A stretch of DNA of 64,000 nt. It comes from Rhodoferax sp. U11-2br (lineage in GTDB: Bacteria; Pseudomonadota; Gammaproteobacteria; Burkholderiales; Burkholderiaceae_C). Position numbers and translations under genes: made by a program. Position 1 is the first letter of the stretch. Every line of letters begins with the position of its first letter. The notes below the pieces were generated by a model that had not been told where the DNA came from, did not search any database, and saw only the letters and a program-made list of their open reading frames with translations. The stretch is taken from contig NZ_JAHFZF010000016.1 of assembly GCF_018619435.1 (NCBI RefSeq), positions 36,497 to 100,496 of the forward strand, read 5' to 3'. Below are positions 34,619-43,051 of this stretch, in pieces.

Positions 34619-35257
34619 CTAGGCGTAAGGTGTACCCGCCATCGCAGCTTTCAGCCCGATGATTCCCTGATCAACAATCGCCAGAAAAAGTGCCTTTGCT
34701 TCCTCCGCATCTGCCTTCTGCCGAAAGGCTTGGTGCGCCTGAATAAACGCCACGGTCCACGTCGCCATGAACAGGTTAGCGGCCAAGTGCGCTGCTGAAT
34801 CGGTGAATTCTCGCCCAGCGCATTCGGCTAGCGCCACTGTGACGACTTGCGAGAGTTCATCACGAATCGCTCTGGCCCGGGCTTTCAGAGTTTCGCTGCC
34901 CTCAATGGTCGTTATGAAGCGTTGACCCTCGGCAGTAAAACTAAGGTAAGGGCTCTGTTCGGCAACCAAGCGATGTGAGAGCAGGCGCAGGGTCTCAATC
35001 GGAGTAACGCGGGGATCACGCTGACGCAAGGCTTTGCGCAAAGTTTCGCTGCCCTCTTCTTCGCGGTCAAAAAACATGTCCTCCTTGCGGGGGAAGTGAT
35101 TGAACACCGTCATCCGCCCTACGTCGGCAGCCTCTGCAATTTCATCCACTGTCACCGGATCAAAGCCCCGCGCCCAGAAGAGGCGCGTGGCGGCATTGGA
35201 AATCTCTTGTCGCGTGGCAAGGCGCTTTCGAGAGCGACGGTCGGAGGGGATTGACAT
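34619..35257 (-). CDS. TetR-family transcriptional repressor
   Basis: The 212-residue protein has an N-terminal TetR helix-turn-helix (ATRQEISNAATRLFWARGFD, then VDEIAEAADVGRMTVFNHFPRKED; residues about 14-60) and an all-helical ligand domain. It is divergent from an MFS efflux gene, with a 55-base shared region full of AGTACAT half-sites. The usual model is repression of the efflux gene and of itself until a drug-like ligand binds. The ligand is unknown. Confidence 0.92.
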   Translation of the reverse strand: MSIPSDRRSRKRLATRQEISNAATRLFWARGFDPVTVDEIAEAADVGRMTVFNHFPRKEDMFFDREEEGSETLRKALRQRDPRVTPIETLRLLSHRLVAEQSPYLSFTAEGQRFITTIEGSETLKARARAIRDELSQVVTVALAECAGREFTDSAAHLAANLFMATWTVAFIQAHQAFRQKADAEEAKALFLAIVDQGIIGLKAAMAGTPYA

Positions 35258-35272
35258 AGATTAATTGTATCG

Positions 35273-35314
35273 AGTACATTTAATGTACTTAGTACATATT
35301 AGTTTCAAGTACAT
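35273..35314. promoter_or_regulatory. TetR operator cluster (AGTACAT half-sites)
   Basis: AGTACAT (35273-35279) and ATGTACT (35283-35289) form a seven-base inverted repeat with a three-base spacer. Further AGTACAT copies lie at 35291-35297 and 35308-35314, the last covering the efflux gene's start codon. The position between divergent tetR and MFS genes makes this the likely repressor site. Confidence 0.75.
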
Positions 35315-36506
35315 GAATAAATCGCTTATCGTCATTTTCACTGCCATTGTTTTGGATGCTATTGGCATCGGCCTCATCTTTCCGATTCTGCCTTCGCTGC
35401 TGCAGAGCGTCACCCATGCTGAAAGCGCGGCGCCCTACATTGGCATCATGATGGCCCTCTACGCAGCCATGCAGTTCATTTTTGCACCGGTGCTCGGCTC
35501 ACTCAGCGACCGGATTGGCCGAAGACCGGTGCTTCTGATCTCGCTCGCTGGTGCGGCCATCAACTACCTGTTCCTGGCCTTGGCGTCGAATCTCTGGATG
35601 TTGCTGCTTGGCCGTGCGATTGCTGGCCTGACAAGTGCCAACACTTCTGTGGCGACCGCCTATATCACCGATATTTCTCCGGAGGACAAGCGCGCGCGCC
35701 GCTTTGGCCTTTTGAACGCAATGTTTGGCATAGGCTTCATCATCGGCCCCGTACTCGGTGGCGCACTCGGTGACTATGGGCTGCGGCTGCCCTTCATCGC
35801 AGCGGCAGTCTTGAACACCTGCAATCTCCTGCTGGCGTTCTTCATGCTTCCGGAGTCGCGTGCACCGAGCCATCAGAAAATCGATCTAGCGGCGCTGAAC
35901 CCGTTGCGACCACTGCGTTGGGCGTTCTCGGAGAAGCGCCTGCTGCCCATCACCGTCATCTTCTTCATTTTTAGCGCTGCAGGTGAAGTCTATGGGACCT
36001 GCTGGGCGCTCTGGGGGAATGACACCTTCCAGTGGAATGGACTTTGGATTGGACTTTCGCTTGGCACCTTTGGTGTCTGTCAGACGCTGGCCCAGGCCTT
36101 TCTTCCTGGCCCAGCGGTGAAATTGCTGGGCGAACGCGGGACCATTCTGACCGGCATCGTGAGCGCGTGCATGGCGCTGATCGTGATGGCTTTCGCCACA
36201 CAGAGTTGGATGATCTTCGCCATCATGCCGGTCTTTGCCCTCGGCGGCATTGGCGCACCCGCTCTGCAGTCGCTGGCGACAAGGCAGGTTGATGAGAGCC
36301 AGCAGGGCCAGTTTCAAGGGGTGCTCGCATCGGCCGTAAGTCTGGCGTCCATCGTCTGCCCGCTGGCGTTCTCCAGTGTGTATTTCGCTGTCAAAGCGCA
36401 ATGGCCCGGTGCCATCTGGCTGTCGGCTCTTGTCGTTTACGCGATCATGGTGCCACTGGTGCTTGGCCTGCGTTTTGGTAAGCCAGCAGCAGTTCCAGCG
36501 ATATAG
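35313..36506 (+). CDS. MFS drug-efflux transporter, TetA(A/C)-like family
   Basis: Upstream in-frame ATGs exist, but ATG 35313 (MNKSLIVIFTAIVLDAIGIG) gives the standard TetA N-terminus. The 397-residue protein has 12 helices, the motif LSDRIGRRPVLL in loop 2-3, and TAYITDISPEDKRARRFGLLN with GIGFIIGPVLGGALGDYG in helices 4-6, all typical of the DHA1 TetA/Bcr class. It is an inner-membrane proton-drug antiporter. It is divergent from a TetR gene. Tetracycline itself need not be the substrate. Confidence 0.9.
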   Translation: MNKSLIVIFTAIVLDAIGIGLIFPILPSLLQSVTHAESAAPYIGIMMALYAAMQFIFAPVLGSLSDRIGRRPVLLISLAGAAINYLFLALASNLWMLLLGRAIAGLTSANTSVATAYITDISPEDKRARRFGLLNAMFGIGFIIGPVLGGALGDYGLRLPFIAAAVLNTCNLLLAFFMLPESRAPSHQKIDLAALNPLRPLRWAFSEKRLLPITVIFFIFSAAGEVYGTCWALWGNDTFQWNGLWIGLSLGTFGVCQTLAQAFLPGPAVKLLGERGTILTGIVSACMALIVMAFATQSWMIFAIMPVFALGGIGAPALQSLATRQVDESQQGQFQGVLASAVSLASIVCPLAFSSVYFAVKAQWPGAIWLSALVVYAIMVPLVLGLRFGKPAAVPAI

Positions 36507-36819
36507 CACGCCATTTTGTGAAAATGGACTGCGCCAGAGCGGTCGTCTTGCCCATTCCGCAACTGACTCATAACAGAGCCAATTTCAAGACCATATAGCG
36601 GCCACTCGCGAATGACGGCAACTGGCCCGGACTTGCCGTCCAGCAGTCCATCACAGATGACTGCTTGCGCTGCACTGCGGGTACACGTTTCAGACCCCAA
36701 ACGTATCAGCCAGCTTTCCGATTTACTCGAGCTGTGGCAGTCATCAAGAACCCCCCGTGTGCCAACTTACAAACATCGAGGCTACCCAACGGGCAGTGAT
36801 GATGGGGCCCAGCCTCGCC
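36507..36819. other. Gene-free stretch between convergent efflux and PAP2 genes
   Basis: About 310 bases with no supported gene. Just after the efflux stop, CCATTTT-GTG-AAAATGG (36511-36527) forms a seven-base stem with a three-base loop. It could end transcription, though no T-run follows. Nothing else stands out. Confidence 0.55.
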
Positions 36820-37614
36820 TCAGCCCTTGGCGGAACGACGTAGCAGCTCCACACCCAGGATGCACAGTGCGAGCCACGTGCTGCCCGACATCCAACCGGC
36901 GATAACGTCACTTGCAAAATGTACGCGCAAAAATAGTCGGCTGACGCAGACCGAGAAGGCGATGCCTACGGCCGTCAGCAGCGCTGGCAGGTGCCACCTG
37001 GGCGGCAATAACCTCAGCGCCAGATAAGCCAACATGCCATAGGCGACCACCGCGCCGGAACTGTGTCCGCTCGGGAAGCTGAATCCTGGTGCCAGCGCCA
37101 GCCCGTCGGCATCCAGCGGTCGGGTGCGGGCAAACACCTGCTTGAGGCTGTGGTTGAGCAAACTGTTGCCGCCCACTGCAGCCACCCAACCGACGGCAAG
37201 CCCGGGTCGCCGCCGGGCCAAAAGCGCCATCGCCACGCCGATACCCAGGCCGGTGAGCACGGCCGTGTCGGCAAAGTGTGTGAGCAACGCAAACACCGGC
37301 AGTGCCAACGGCGGCACATGGGTGCGCAACGCGTCGGCGAACACCTGGTCGACCAAGCCCAATTCAGGGCCCATAAGCAGCGCTCTGGCCAGCACCGTGA
37401 AAACGCCCGCACCCATCAGCGCGGTGGTGATGCCAAGTGCGGTGTGCAGGATCCCTTGAACTCTTGGCTCGCGCAGAAGGGTGCCTGGCCGCAGCAGCCA
37501 CCAGCCCGCCCAGGTGGTTGTCAGCAAAAGTGCCTGCAGCACCAGACTGATCGGCAGCGCGTGTTGGCCCGCCCAGAACGCGACTTGCGCGAGCCACTCG
37601 GCGTCAGTCCACAT
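36820..37614 (-). CDS. PAP2-family membrane phosphatase
   Basis: The 264-residue protein has about six membrane helices and the three-part PAP2 signature: KQVFARTRP, FPSGHSSGA and SRLFLRVHFASDV (catalytic His in the second and third motifs). Members remove phosphate from phosphatidic acid, undecaprenyl pyrophosphate or related lipids. It is the last gene of a three-gene overlapped operon with a lipid kinase and a metallophosphoesterase (11-base overlap upstream), so a lipid phosphate cycle is likely. Confidence 0.92.
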   Translation of the reverse strand: MWTDAEWLAQVAFWAGQHALPISLVLQALLLTTTWAGWWLLRPGTLLREPRVQGILHTALGITTALMGAGVFTVLARALLMGPELGLVDQVFADALRTHVPPLALPVFALLTHFADTAVLTGLGIGVAMALLARRRPGLAVGWVAAVGGNSLLNHSLKQVFARTRPLDADGLALAPGFSFPSGHSSGAVVAYGMLAYLALRLLPPRWHLPALLTAVGIAFSVCVSRLFLRVHFASDVIAGWMSGSTWLALCILGVELLRRSAKG

Positions 37615-38422
37615 CGGCTGGTTTACCGGTGCGTGCCGGTTGAACGTCGTTGACAGCCGTGCGAACGAAGGTTTGGCTGGAGGCTGCGTAGTCCCAGCGC
37701 TCGATCAGGCAGCGCCCCGCAGGCGCGTCGCTGCCCCAACGCAGCAGGTTCACCGAATTCGGCACGCCGTCGCGCACGCGTGACGACACCGCGGAGCCCG
37801 CCTGCACTGCCCACATGGGCCGCGTCAGGTCGGGTAGGGCGATCACGTATGGCAGATGGATGTGTCCACCCAAAACCAGGTCGGCGCCAGCGGCGGCCCA
37901 GCGCTGCAGTGCGGCGGCGTGGCCACGCAGCAGGTTTTGCACATCAACGGCGCGCAGCACAGCAACCGGGTGATGCACCACCACCACACGTAATTGCCCT
38001 GGTTCGGCACTGGCCAACCGCTTGCTCACCCGCTCTATCTGCGCGGGCGAGACCTCCCCGTTTTTGTGCCGATACCAGCGTGTTGTATTGATACACAGCA
38101 CCAGCAATTCGGGCGAAGTGTGCACAGGTTCCAGCTCTTCGCCGAAAGCTTCACAGTGCTGGGCATAGGGGTGCAGCAGGCGCGCACCTATGTTGAAAAG
38201 CGGGATGTCGTGATTGCCCGGAATAGCCAATACCGGTTTGCCAAGCCGATTGACCAAGGCGCGTGCCGCGCGGAACTGGCAAGCCCGGGCACGCTGGGTG
38301 ATGTCGCCTGAGAGCACCAGCACATCGGGCTGTTGTTGCTGCGACAAAGCCACCAGCGCTTCAACCACCGAGACCTGTTCGGTGCCGAAATGGGCGTCGG
38401 AGATCTGCAGCAGAACACTCAT
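37604..38422 (-). CDS. Metallophosphoesterase (CpdA-like calcineurin fold)
   Basis: Start chosen at ATG 38422 (MSVLLQISDAHFG), which overlaps the lipid kinase stop by four bases. The 272-residue protein has the class III phosphodiesterase motifs in order: ISDAHFG, LSGDITQ, AIPGNHD, VVHHPV and GGHIHLP, giving the two-metal centre. Related enzymes hydrolyse cyclic nucleotides, UDP-sugars or lipid phosphates. Its place between a lipid kinase and a PAP2 phosphatase points to phospholipid metabolism. Confidence 0.9.
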   Translation of the reverse strand: MSVLLQISDAHFGTEQVSVVEALVALSQQQQPDVLVLSGDITQRARACQFRAARALVNRLGKPVLAIPGNHDIPLFNIGARLLHPYAQHCEAFGEELEPVHTSPELLVLCINTTRWYRHKNGEVSPAQIERVSKRLASAEPGQLRVVVVHHPVAVLRAVDVQNLLRGHAAALQRWAAAGADLVLGGHIHLPYVIALPDLTRPMWAVQAGSAVSSRVRDGVPNSVNLLRWGSDAPAGRCLIERWDYAASSQTFVRTAVNDVQPARTGKPADVD

Positions 38423-39414
38423 GCGTGACCCTGTTCGGCATCGGACACCGCTGGTTCGGCCGCCGACTTGAGCAGGTACAGCGGTTTGGGGGACACCTGG
38501 AACTGCAGCGGCATGGGCATCCGGCTCACCTCGCCGTCGAACGCCACTTTCACCGTGCGGCTCCCCCATGCCCGCCTGGGTTTGACGCGCATGCGTTGAA
38601 ACTTGAAGCTCTCCACCGTGTCGGCCTCACCGAGCGTGCCCATGGCCCCACGCCATATCAGCCCCAGCATGGCCACCGTGCCGATGGGGCGCAGCATCAC
38701 CGCCGCAATACAGCCCTCGTCCAGTGAACTTGCCTGGGACAAACCCACTTGTTCCAGCTGCAGCCGGTTGTTGCCAACAAACAGGGTGGGGGTGGTGATC
38801 TCACGCGCGTTGGGGCCGAGTTCAATGCGCAGCCGCAGCTGGTGATGCCGACCCAGCAAGGTCACCAGACCAGCGCCGAAGGCCACCAGCCGACTGCGGC
38901 CAAAGCGGGCCTTGTAAGCCTCTCGGTCTTCCAGCAACTGGGGGTAAAGGCCGACGCTGGCGTTGACCAGGAAAACCCGGTCGTTGATCAAACCCACCTG
39001 TATCGCCACGGGCTCGCAACCCAGCAAAGCCTGCGCTGCCGCCGCAGGGTCGGTGGGGATGGCGTGTGTCCTGGCGAAGTAATTAAAAGTGCCTTGCGGC
39101 ATCACACCCATGGGACAGCCCTGGGCGTGCGCGGCTTGCGCCACCGAATTGATCGTGCCATCGCCCCCCACTGCAATCACCGCCGTGCGCCGTTCGGCGG
39201 CGGTCCGGGCGGCCCGCTGGGCGACACGTGCCAGTTCGTCGGGGCGGGCAAACAACAGCTCACCGGTTCTTCCGGCGGCCTGCAGCGTTGTCTCAATGAC
39301 CTGACGGGTCACATCCGCATCATGGCGGCCCGAAGCGGCGTTGATGACAAACAGCAAGTGCGCCGCATCATCTATGTCGGGAACAGGCAAGAGCGGGCAT
39401 TCTGGGATGGGCAT
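38419..39414 (-). CDS. Diacylglycerol/sphingosine kinase-family lipid kinase (YegS/BmrU type)
   Basis: Start set at ATG 39414 (MPIPECPLLP), close to the conserved LLFVINAASGR; an earlier ATG would add 28 residues of unlike composition. The 331-residue protein has the DAGK catalytic signature VIAVGGDGTINSVAQAA and MGVMPQGTFNYFA, then a beta-rich C-terminal domain. Such enzymes phosphorylate diacylglycerol, phosphatidylglycerol or sphingoid lipids at the inner membrane. It is first in the lipid operon. Confidence 0.88.
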   Translation of the reverse strand: MPIPECPLLPVPDIDDAAHLLFVINAASGRHDADVTRQVIETTLQAAGRTGELLFARPDELARVAQRAARTAAERRTAVIAVGGDGTINSVAQAAHAQGCPMGVMPQGTFNYFARTHAIPTDPAAAAQALLGCEPVAIQVGLINDRVFLVNASVGLYPQLLEDREAYKARFGRSRLVAFGAGLVTLLGRHHQLRLRIELGPNAREITTPTLFVGNNRLQLEQVGLSQASSLDEGCIAAVMLRPIGTVAMLGLIWRGAMGTLGEADTVESFKFQRMRVKPRRAWGSRTVKVAFDGEVSRMPMPLQFQVSPKPLYLLKSAAEPAVSDAEQGHA

Positions 39415-39739
39415 GGCGAGATTGGGTCTGCGTGGGCACGACAGTGTGCCTGATAGGTGCAGGCAAGTCAGACGCTGCGCTGGAGCAACCCTATTCAATT
39501 TGGGCAGCGCATCTCACTGTCCAACGCCTGTGTACGTCATCGAACAGACCCCTCCGCATTGGGCCGTGAAACTGACATCTCAGCCTGTTTCGTCGACCGC
39601 TGTTGGTAGCGGTAAGACACGGCAGCAATCACTTCGTGATGCCGCCGCTGGTGTTATTGAACGGACAGGCACTCTGGTCTTGCGCAGGCGACTGCAACGG
39701 GCTGCTTTGACAATCATTTTTTTACATACAGGAGCCACC
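39415..39739. other. Divergent intergenic region, lipid operon / DUF2383 gene
   Basis: About 325 bases that should hold both divergent promoters. A small hairpin ATCAC-TTC-GTGAT (39628-39640) lies inside a GGC...GCC context. GGAG at 39731 is the ribosome-binding site of the DUF2383 gene. No gene or family repeat was seen. Confidence 0.55.
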
Positions 39740-40168
39740 ATGAGCAACCGAACGACTGACGCATTGCATGACATTCACACCGCCACCAACGACGTTTTAA
39801 AAGGGTACCGGGAGATGTCGGCGCGGGCAGAGCCCGAAATCCAGACGGTGCTCGCTCGGCTCATCGCGATGCACGAAAAGCATGCCGCTGAGCAAGTGGC
39901 TGAACTCGAACTGTTGCGCGAGTCAGGCCAGGACGACTCTTCCTTGCAGGGTACCGTGAACAAAGTTGTGGTGATTTTGCGGGATTGGCTGACCGATCTG
40001 GACCGCGATGTCCTGCCAGCGGTGCGTGATGGTGAGGAGTCACTGCGCAATGAATACGGCAAAGCGCTCCAGAAGGACCAGGTGTGTGCAAACGCCTCTG
40101 TGGCGCAATTGCTGAGAACACAAATGGATGCGATCACCACCGAGATTGCTCGTTTGCCCAAAAACTGA
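39740..40168 (+). CDS. DUF2383/PA2169-family four-helix-bundle protein
   Basis: Start at ATG 39740 behind GGAG. The 142-residue, fully helical, charged protein (ALHDIHTATNDVLKGYREM, LIAMHEKHAAEQVAELEL, LRDWLTDLDRDVLPAVRDG) matches the ferritin-like PA2169/DUF2383 family, found in stress-induced proteins of uncertain function. No cofactor ligands typical of ferritin are evident. It is followed by 224 bases and then the DoxX gene. Confidence 0.82.
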   Translation: MSNRTTDALHDIHTATNDVLKGYREMSARAEPEIQTVLARLIAMHEKHAAEQVAELELLRESGQDDSSLQGTVNKVVVILRDWLTDLDRDVLPAVRDGEESLRNEYGKALQKDQVCANASVAQLLRTQMDAITTEIARLPKN

Positions 40169-40318
40169 ACAAGAATGCAACCATGACTTCGCGCCGGGAC
40201 AAGTTTTCTGGTGTCCTTGGGCTGACCCTAGCTGGTCAAGAAGGCGCGATGTTGGCTGAGCGTTCCACGGGTTGTTGGCTCTTAGGCGTGCACCTCTCAT
40301 CAGCAAAGAGGCATTATC

Positions 40319-40332
40319 TTGATGTAAGTCAA
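40319..40332 (+). promoter_or_regulatory. FNR/DNR-like box upstream of the DoxX gene
   Basis: TTGATGTAAGTCAA differs from TTGAT-N4-ATCAA at one position. It lies 61 bases upstream of the DoxX start, a plausible distance for an activator site. Confidence 0.5.
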
Positions 40333-40392
40333 TTCACAGATAACATCGTCAACGAGAATCAATCTCAACTCAACCAGTTTTTAGGATAAACC

Positions 40393-40854
40393 ATGTTTGT
40401 AAAGAGAGAAGACTTCCGTATCCAGGCGAAGAATTTCGATTTGTCTGACAGCCACAACGTCGTTCGTATCATCTGTGGTCTGTTCATGCTTCCGCATTTC
40501 GCTGGCAAATTTGTGGCTGGTAGCCTAACGGCAGGAACCATTGCCTTCTTTGGCAAGGCTGGCTTCAACCCCCCAGAAGTCTGGGCCTACATGGCAGCCT
40601 GTGCCGAACTTGTTACAGGTATGGCGCTCGTACTTGGGCTGTGCACCCGGTGGGCAGCGCTTGGTGCCGCTTTTGTGATGGCCATGGCTGTTTACGCGCT
40701 ACAAGTTGTGAAAGGCTTTGGGTGGACCTGGAATACCGGCGGTTATGAATACCCCGTTTTTTGGGGTGTCGCGGCACTGGCGGTTGCCATCACAGAATTC
40801 AAACGCGCATCTGTGCAGCCCTCGGTTCGATTGCAGACGACGGCAGCCGCCTAA
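40393..40854 (+). CDS. DoxX-family membrane protein
   Basis: The 153-residue protein has four membrane helices with DoxX-type features: RIICGLFMLPHFAGKF in helix 1, AYMAACAELVTGMALVLGLCTRWAAL split over helices 2-3, and a last helix after GGYEYPVFWG. AGGATAAACC precedes the ATG. DoxX proteins are linked to redox and thiosulfate-related membrane systems, but many, like this one, have no defined function. An FNR-like site upstream suggests response to low oxygen or nitric oxide. Confidence 0.85.
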   Translation: MFVKREDFRIQAKNFDLSDSHNVVRIICGLFMLPHFAGKFVAGSLTAGTIAFFGKAGFNPPEVWAYMAACAELVTGMALVLGLCTRWAALGAAFVMAMAVYALQVVKGFGWTWNTGGYEYPVFWGVAALAVAITEFKRASVQPSVRLQTTAAA

Positions 40855-40865
40855 CAAGCGGGTTG

Positions 40866-40897
40866 CAAAAAGATCGCTATCAAGTCTGATAGCGATC
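40866..40897 (-). terminator. Rho-independent terminator for the leftward small-enzyme cluster
   Basis: A perfect 11-base stem, GATCGCTATCA (40872-40882) and TGATAGCGATC (40887-40897), with loop AGTC. Read on the minus strand it is followed by TTTTT, as expected for an intrinsic terminator after the gene at 40993. Confidence 0.82.
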
Positions 40898-40992
40898 CCG
40901 AGCCTTGGTGCTGGCCCGATACCCTTGCCTTTGTTTCATATGCGTCTTGGCCCTGGGCGCTTGCCTATGTTGTTGACAGAACAGGCCGTATA

Positions 40993-41427
40993 TCACGTGT
41001 TCAACGCCGCGAGATTTTTCTTCATGAAGTACCGCGAGAACCCCACCGGGTAGTTGGGCAGTTCACCAAAACAGCTGTAGCCCAAACGTTCATAAAAGCC
41101 GCGCGCTTGGAACTCGAAGGTGTCGAGCCAGGCGCTGTGACACGCTCGCGTGATGGCCTCGGTTTCTGCAAGCTGCATGAGTTGGGTTCCGATGCCCTGG
41201 CCGCGCAGGCTGTCCGGGACCACCAGCAGTTGGGTGAAGAGCCAGCCATACCCTGTATAGCCCCACAGTCCGCCAAGGGTTGCATCCATCTCGTCTTTCA
41301 CCTGGATGACGAGTGGCCTGCCTTGGCTGGGGCCAGCCTGGCTGTCGTTGTAGGCCCGCAGTGGCGCAAGAATGGCTTGCCGAATGCTCTCGTCCGCCAC
41401 ATCGGTGATTGCGAGTGTGTATGTCAT
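40993..41427 (-). CDS. GNAT-family N-acetyltransferase
   Basis: The 144-residue protein has the acetyl-CoA motif VVPDSLRGQGIGTQLMQLAE and the late ARGFYERLGYSCFGEL segment. An N-terminal ITDVADESIRQAILAPLRAYN and FTQLLV strand complete the fold. It is the last gene of a leftward run of small enzymes and is followed by a clear terminator. Substrate unknown. Confidence 0.87.
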   Translation of the reverse strand: MTYTLAITDVADESIRQAILAPLRAYNDSQAGPSQGRPLVIQVKDEMDATLGGLWGYTGYGWLFTQLLVVPDSLRGQGIGTQLMQLAETEAITRACHSAWLDTFEFQARGFYERLGYSCFGELPNYPVGFSRYFMKKNLAALNT

Positions 41428-41491
41428 GTCGTCTACAAGTGGGTGGATGTTCTGTCTGTGGCCGCAACAACCGGTTCACAGCTGTCAGCAG

Positions 41492-41851
41492 TCAGTTCAG
41501 TCGCTTGTCGCCCGTGGCAAATGACACCTTTTGGATGAGGCCATCTTTGACTTCGTATACACACAACATTTCCACGGTGCCAAGCCCTTCAGGGAAGTTG
41601 CGGGTGATCAACTCCAGATCCACAACGATCTGGCCCATCACGGTGCGAGACAACAAGCGGGCATGCAGATCGGGTTCCGAGAATCGTGTCACAAAGCGGG
41701 CGCGTATGTCCTCATGCCCCTTGGCCAGGCGTTCCCCGTGCAGGGTGTATTGCTCGGCATCCATCGCATAGGTGGCTAACAGGGCGTCTATGTCTTTGGC
41801 GTTGTAGGCCGCCAGTTGGCGCTGGATCACTTCGAGTGGGGTAGTGGGCAT
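41492..41851 (-). CDS. NTF2-like/SnoaL-type small protein
   Basis: Start taken at ATG 41851 (MPTTPLEVIQRQL); a longer frame to 41893 would add a hydrophobic prefix with no support. The 119-residue protein begins with the NTF2-like pattern VIQRQLAAYNAKDIDALLATYAMD, then beta strands ending in VYEVKDGLIQKVSFATGD. The family includes steroid isomerases and polyketide cyclases as well as many binding proteins. It lies 42 bases after the methyltransferase gene. Confidence 0.8.
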   Translation of the reverse strand: MPTTPLEVIQRQLAAYNAKDIDALLATYAMDAEQYTLHGERLAKGHEDIRARFVTRFSEPDLHARLLSRTVMGQIVVDLELITRNFPEGLGTVEMLCVYEVKDGLIQKVSFATGDKRLN

Positions 41852-41893
41852 CGTAAAAGCTTCAAAAATACATAACAAGATAAATGCGACCAC

Positions 41894-42544
41894 CTAAGCC
41901 AATGGTTTGGTGGCAGCCTCTTTTTTAGCGAACACATGGATGTGATGGAAGCCATCGCGCTCTTGAACGTCCCATTCCACAACCGCCAACTGTGCTTGGT
42001 CCAGCTCTTGTAACAAATATTCAACGCTCGGGACAAAACGGTAGGCTTGACCTTCACGCTGCGTGGTGACTGACTCCGCATCACGGGCGCATAAGCTGCT
42101 GACGAAGAAGATGCCATCGTGTGACAGCAGGCGATAGACATTGTTTAAGAACACCACGCGATCCGCGCCAAGGATGCAGTGCAGGCAATTGCCATCCACG
42201 ATCAAATCAAAGGTCTTGCCCTCAAGCACGCCGGGTTGACTCAGGTCTGCATGAATGTACTGAACAGGAAACTCTGACAGTTTCTCACGCGCCCAGTCAA
42301 TGGCGACCTTAGAAACATCGACTCCTATGACATCAAATCCCCGGGCGGCCAGCAGCCGACACAAATGGCCCTCTCCGCAACCCAACTCCAGGACGCGGCC
42401 GTTGTGGGGAACATAGGGTTTCTGAAGAATGCGCTGCACCTGCTCTGGCCCAGATGCGATGCGGCTGTTGCCACCCCATCCGTGCCAGCCATGTTGCCGG
42501 GCTTCTTCGTACAAGGCGTCGTAGATCAGGTAGTTGCCGTGCAT
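41894..42544 (-). CDS. SAM-dependent methyltransferase (TehB/UbiE-like class I)
   Basis: ATG 42544 (MHGNYLIYDALYEE) is chosen, with GTG codons directly upstream as alternatives. The 216-residue protein has class I motifs: RVLELGCGEGHLCRLLAARG (motif I), VIGVDVSK (acidic end of strand 2), and FDLIVDGNCLHCILG (motif post-II). No membrane segments. It follows the VOC gene with a gap of about ten bases. The substrate is unknown; thiol or tellurite detoxification is one family option. Confidence 0.87.
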   Translation of the reverse strand: MHGNYLIYDALYEEARQHGWHGWGGNSRIASGPEQVQRILQKPYVPHNGRVLELGCGEGHLCRLLAARGFDVIGVDVSKVAIDWAREKLSEFPVQYIHADLSQPGVLEGKTFDLIVDGNCLHCILGADRVVFLNNVYRLLSHDGIFFVSSLCARDAESVTTQREGQAYRFVPSVEYLLQELDQAQLAVVEWDVQERDGFHHIHVFAKKEAATKPLA

Positions 42545-42553
42545 AGGCACCAC

Positions 42554-42943
42554 TCAGGCCGTGATCTCGATGCGGTTGCCGTCTGGGTCCAGCACAACAC
42601 TTTCGTAGTAACCATCACCGGTTCGCCGCGGGCCATCCAGCACCGGGTAGCCATCGTTTTTCAGGCGCTGGGTCAGCGCATTCACCAGCTGCTCTGAACC
42701 GAGCGAGACAGCAAAGTGTGTCAAGCCCATGCGCTGGGCACCCGGCTCAATCACAACCGGATCAAGCGTTGTGGTTGTCATCACTTCGATCCGGGCACCG
42801 TCGATGAAGCTCAGGAAGCAAGACGTAAAACCCTTCTTGGGGTTGGTGTAGCCGCTGCCTGCCGTAGCACCGAAGTACGACACATAAAACTGCTTGCAGC
42901 GTTCAAGGTTGTTGGTCCAGAGGGCGATGTGGTCGATTTTCAT
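42554..42943 (-). CDS. Glyoxalase/VOC-family protein
   Basis: The 129-residue protein opens with MKIDHIALWTNNLERCKQFY and ends ESVVLDPDGNRIEITA, the two halves of a VOC fold with His at residue 5 and Glu near the C-terminus as likely metal ligands. The middle (YTNPKKGFTSCFLSF) fits lactoylglutathione lyase-like members. It is directly upstream of the methyltransferase and probably shares its transcript. Confidence 0.87.
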   Translation of the reverse strand: MKIDHIALWTNNLERCKQFYVSYFGATAGSGYTNPKKGFTSCFLSFIDGARIEVMTTTTLDPVVIEPGAQRMGLTHFAVSLGSEQLVNALTQRLKNDGYPVLDGPRRTGDGYYESVVLDPDGNRIEITA

Positions 42944-43051
42944 GATGGGCTTTGTTCGATGTGGCGCTTGACGAAAAAGCGCTCCCGGTGGCGGGCAAGC
43001 TTTGATCTGTTCGGTGTGTGGTTGACGCTGTTGAGTACCGTGATAGCGCTC

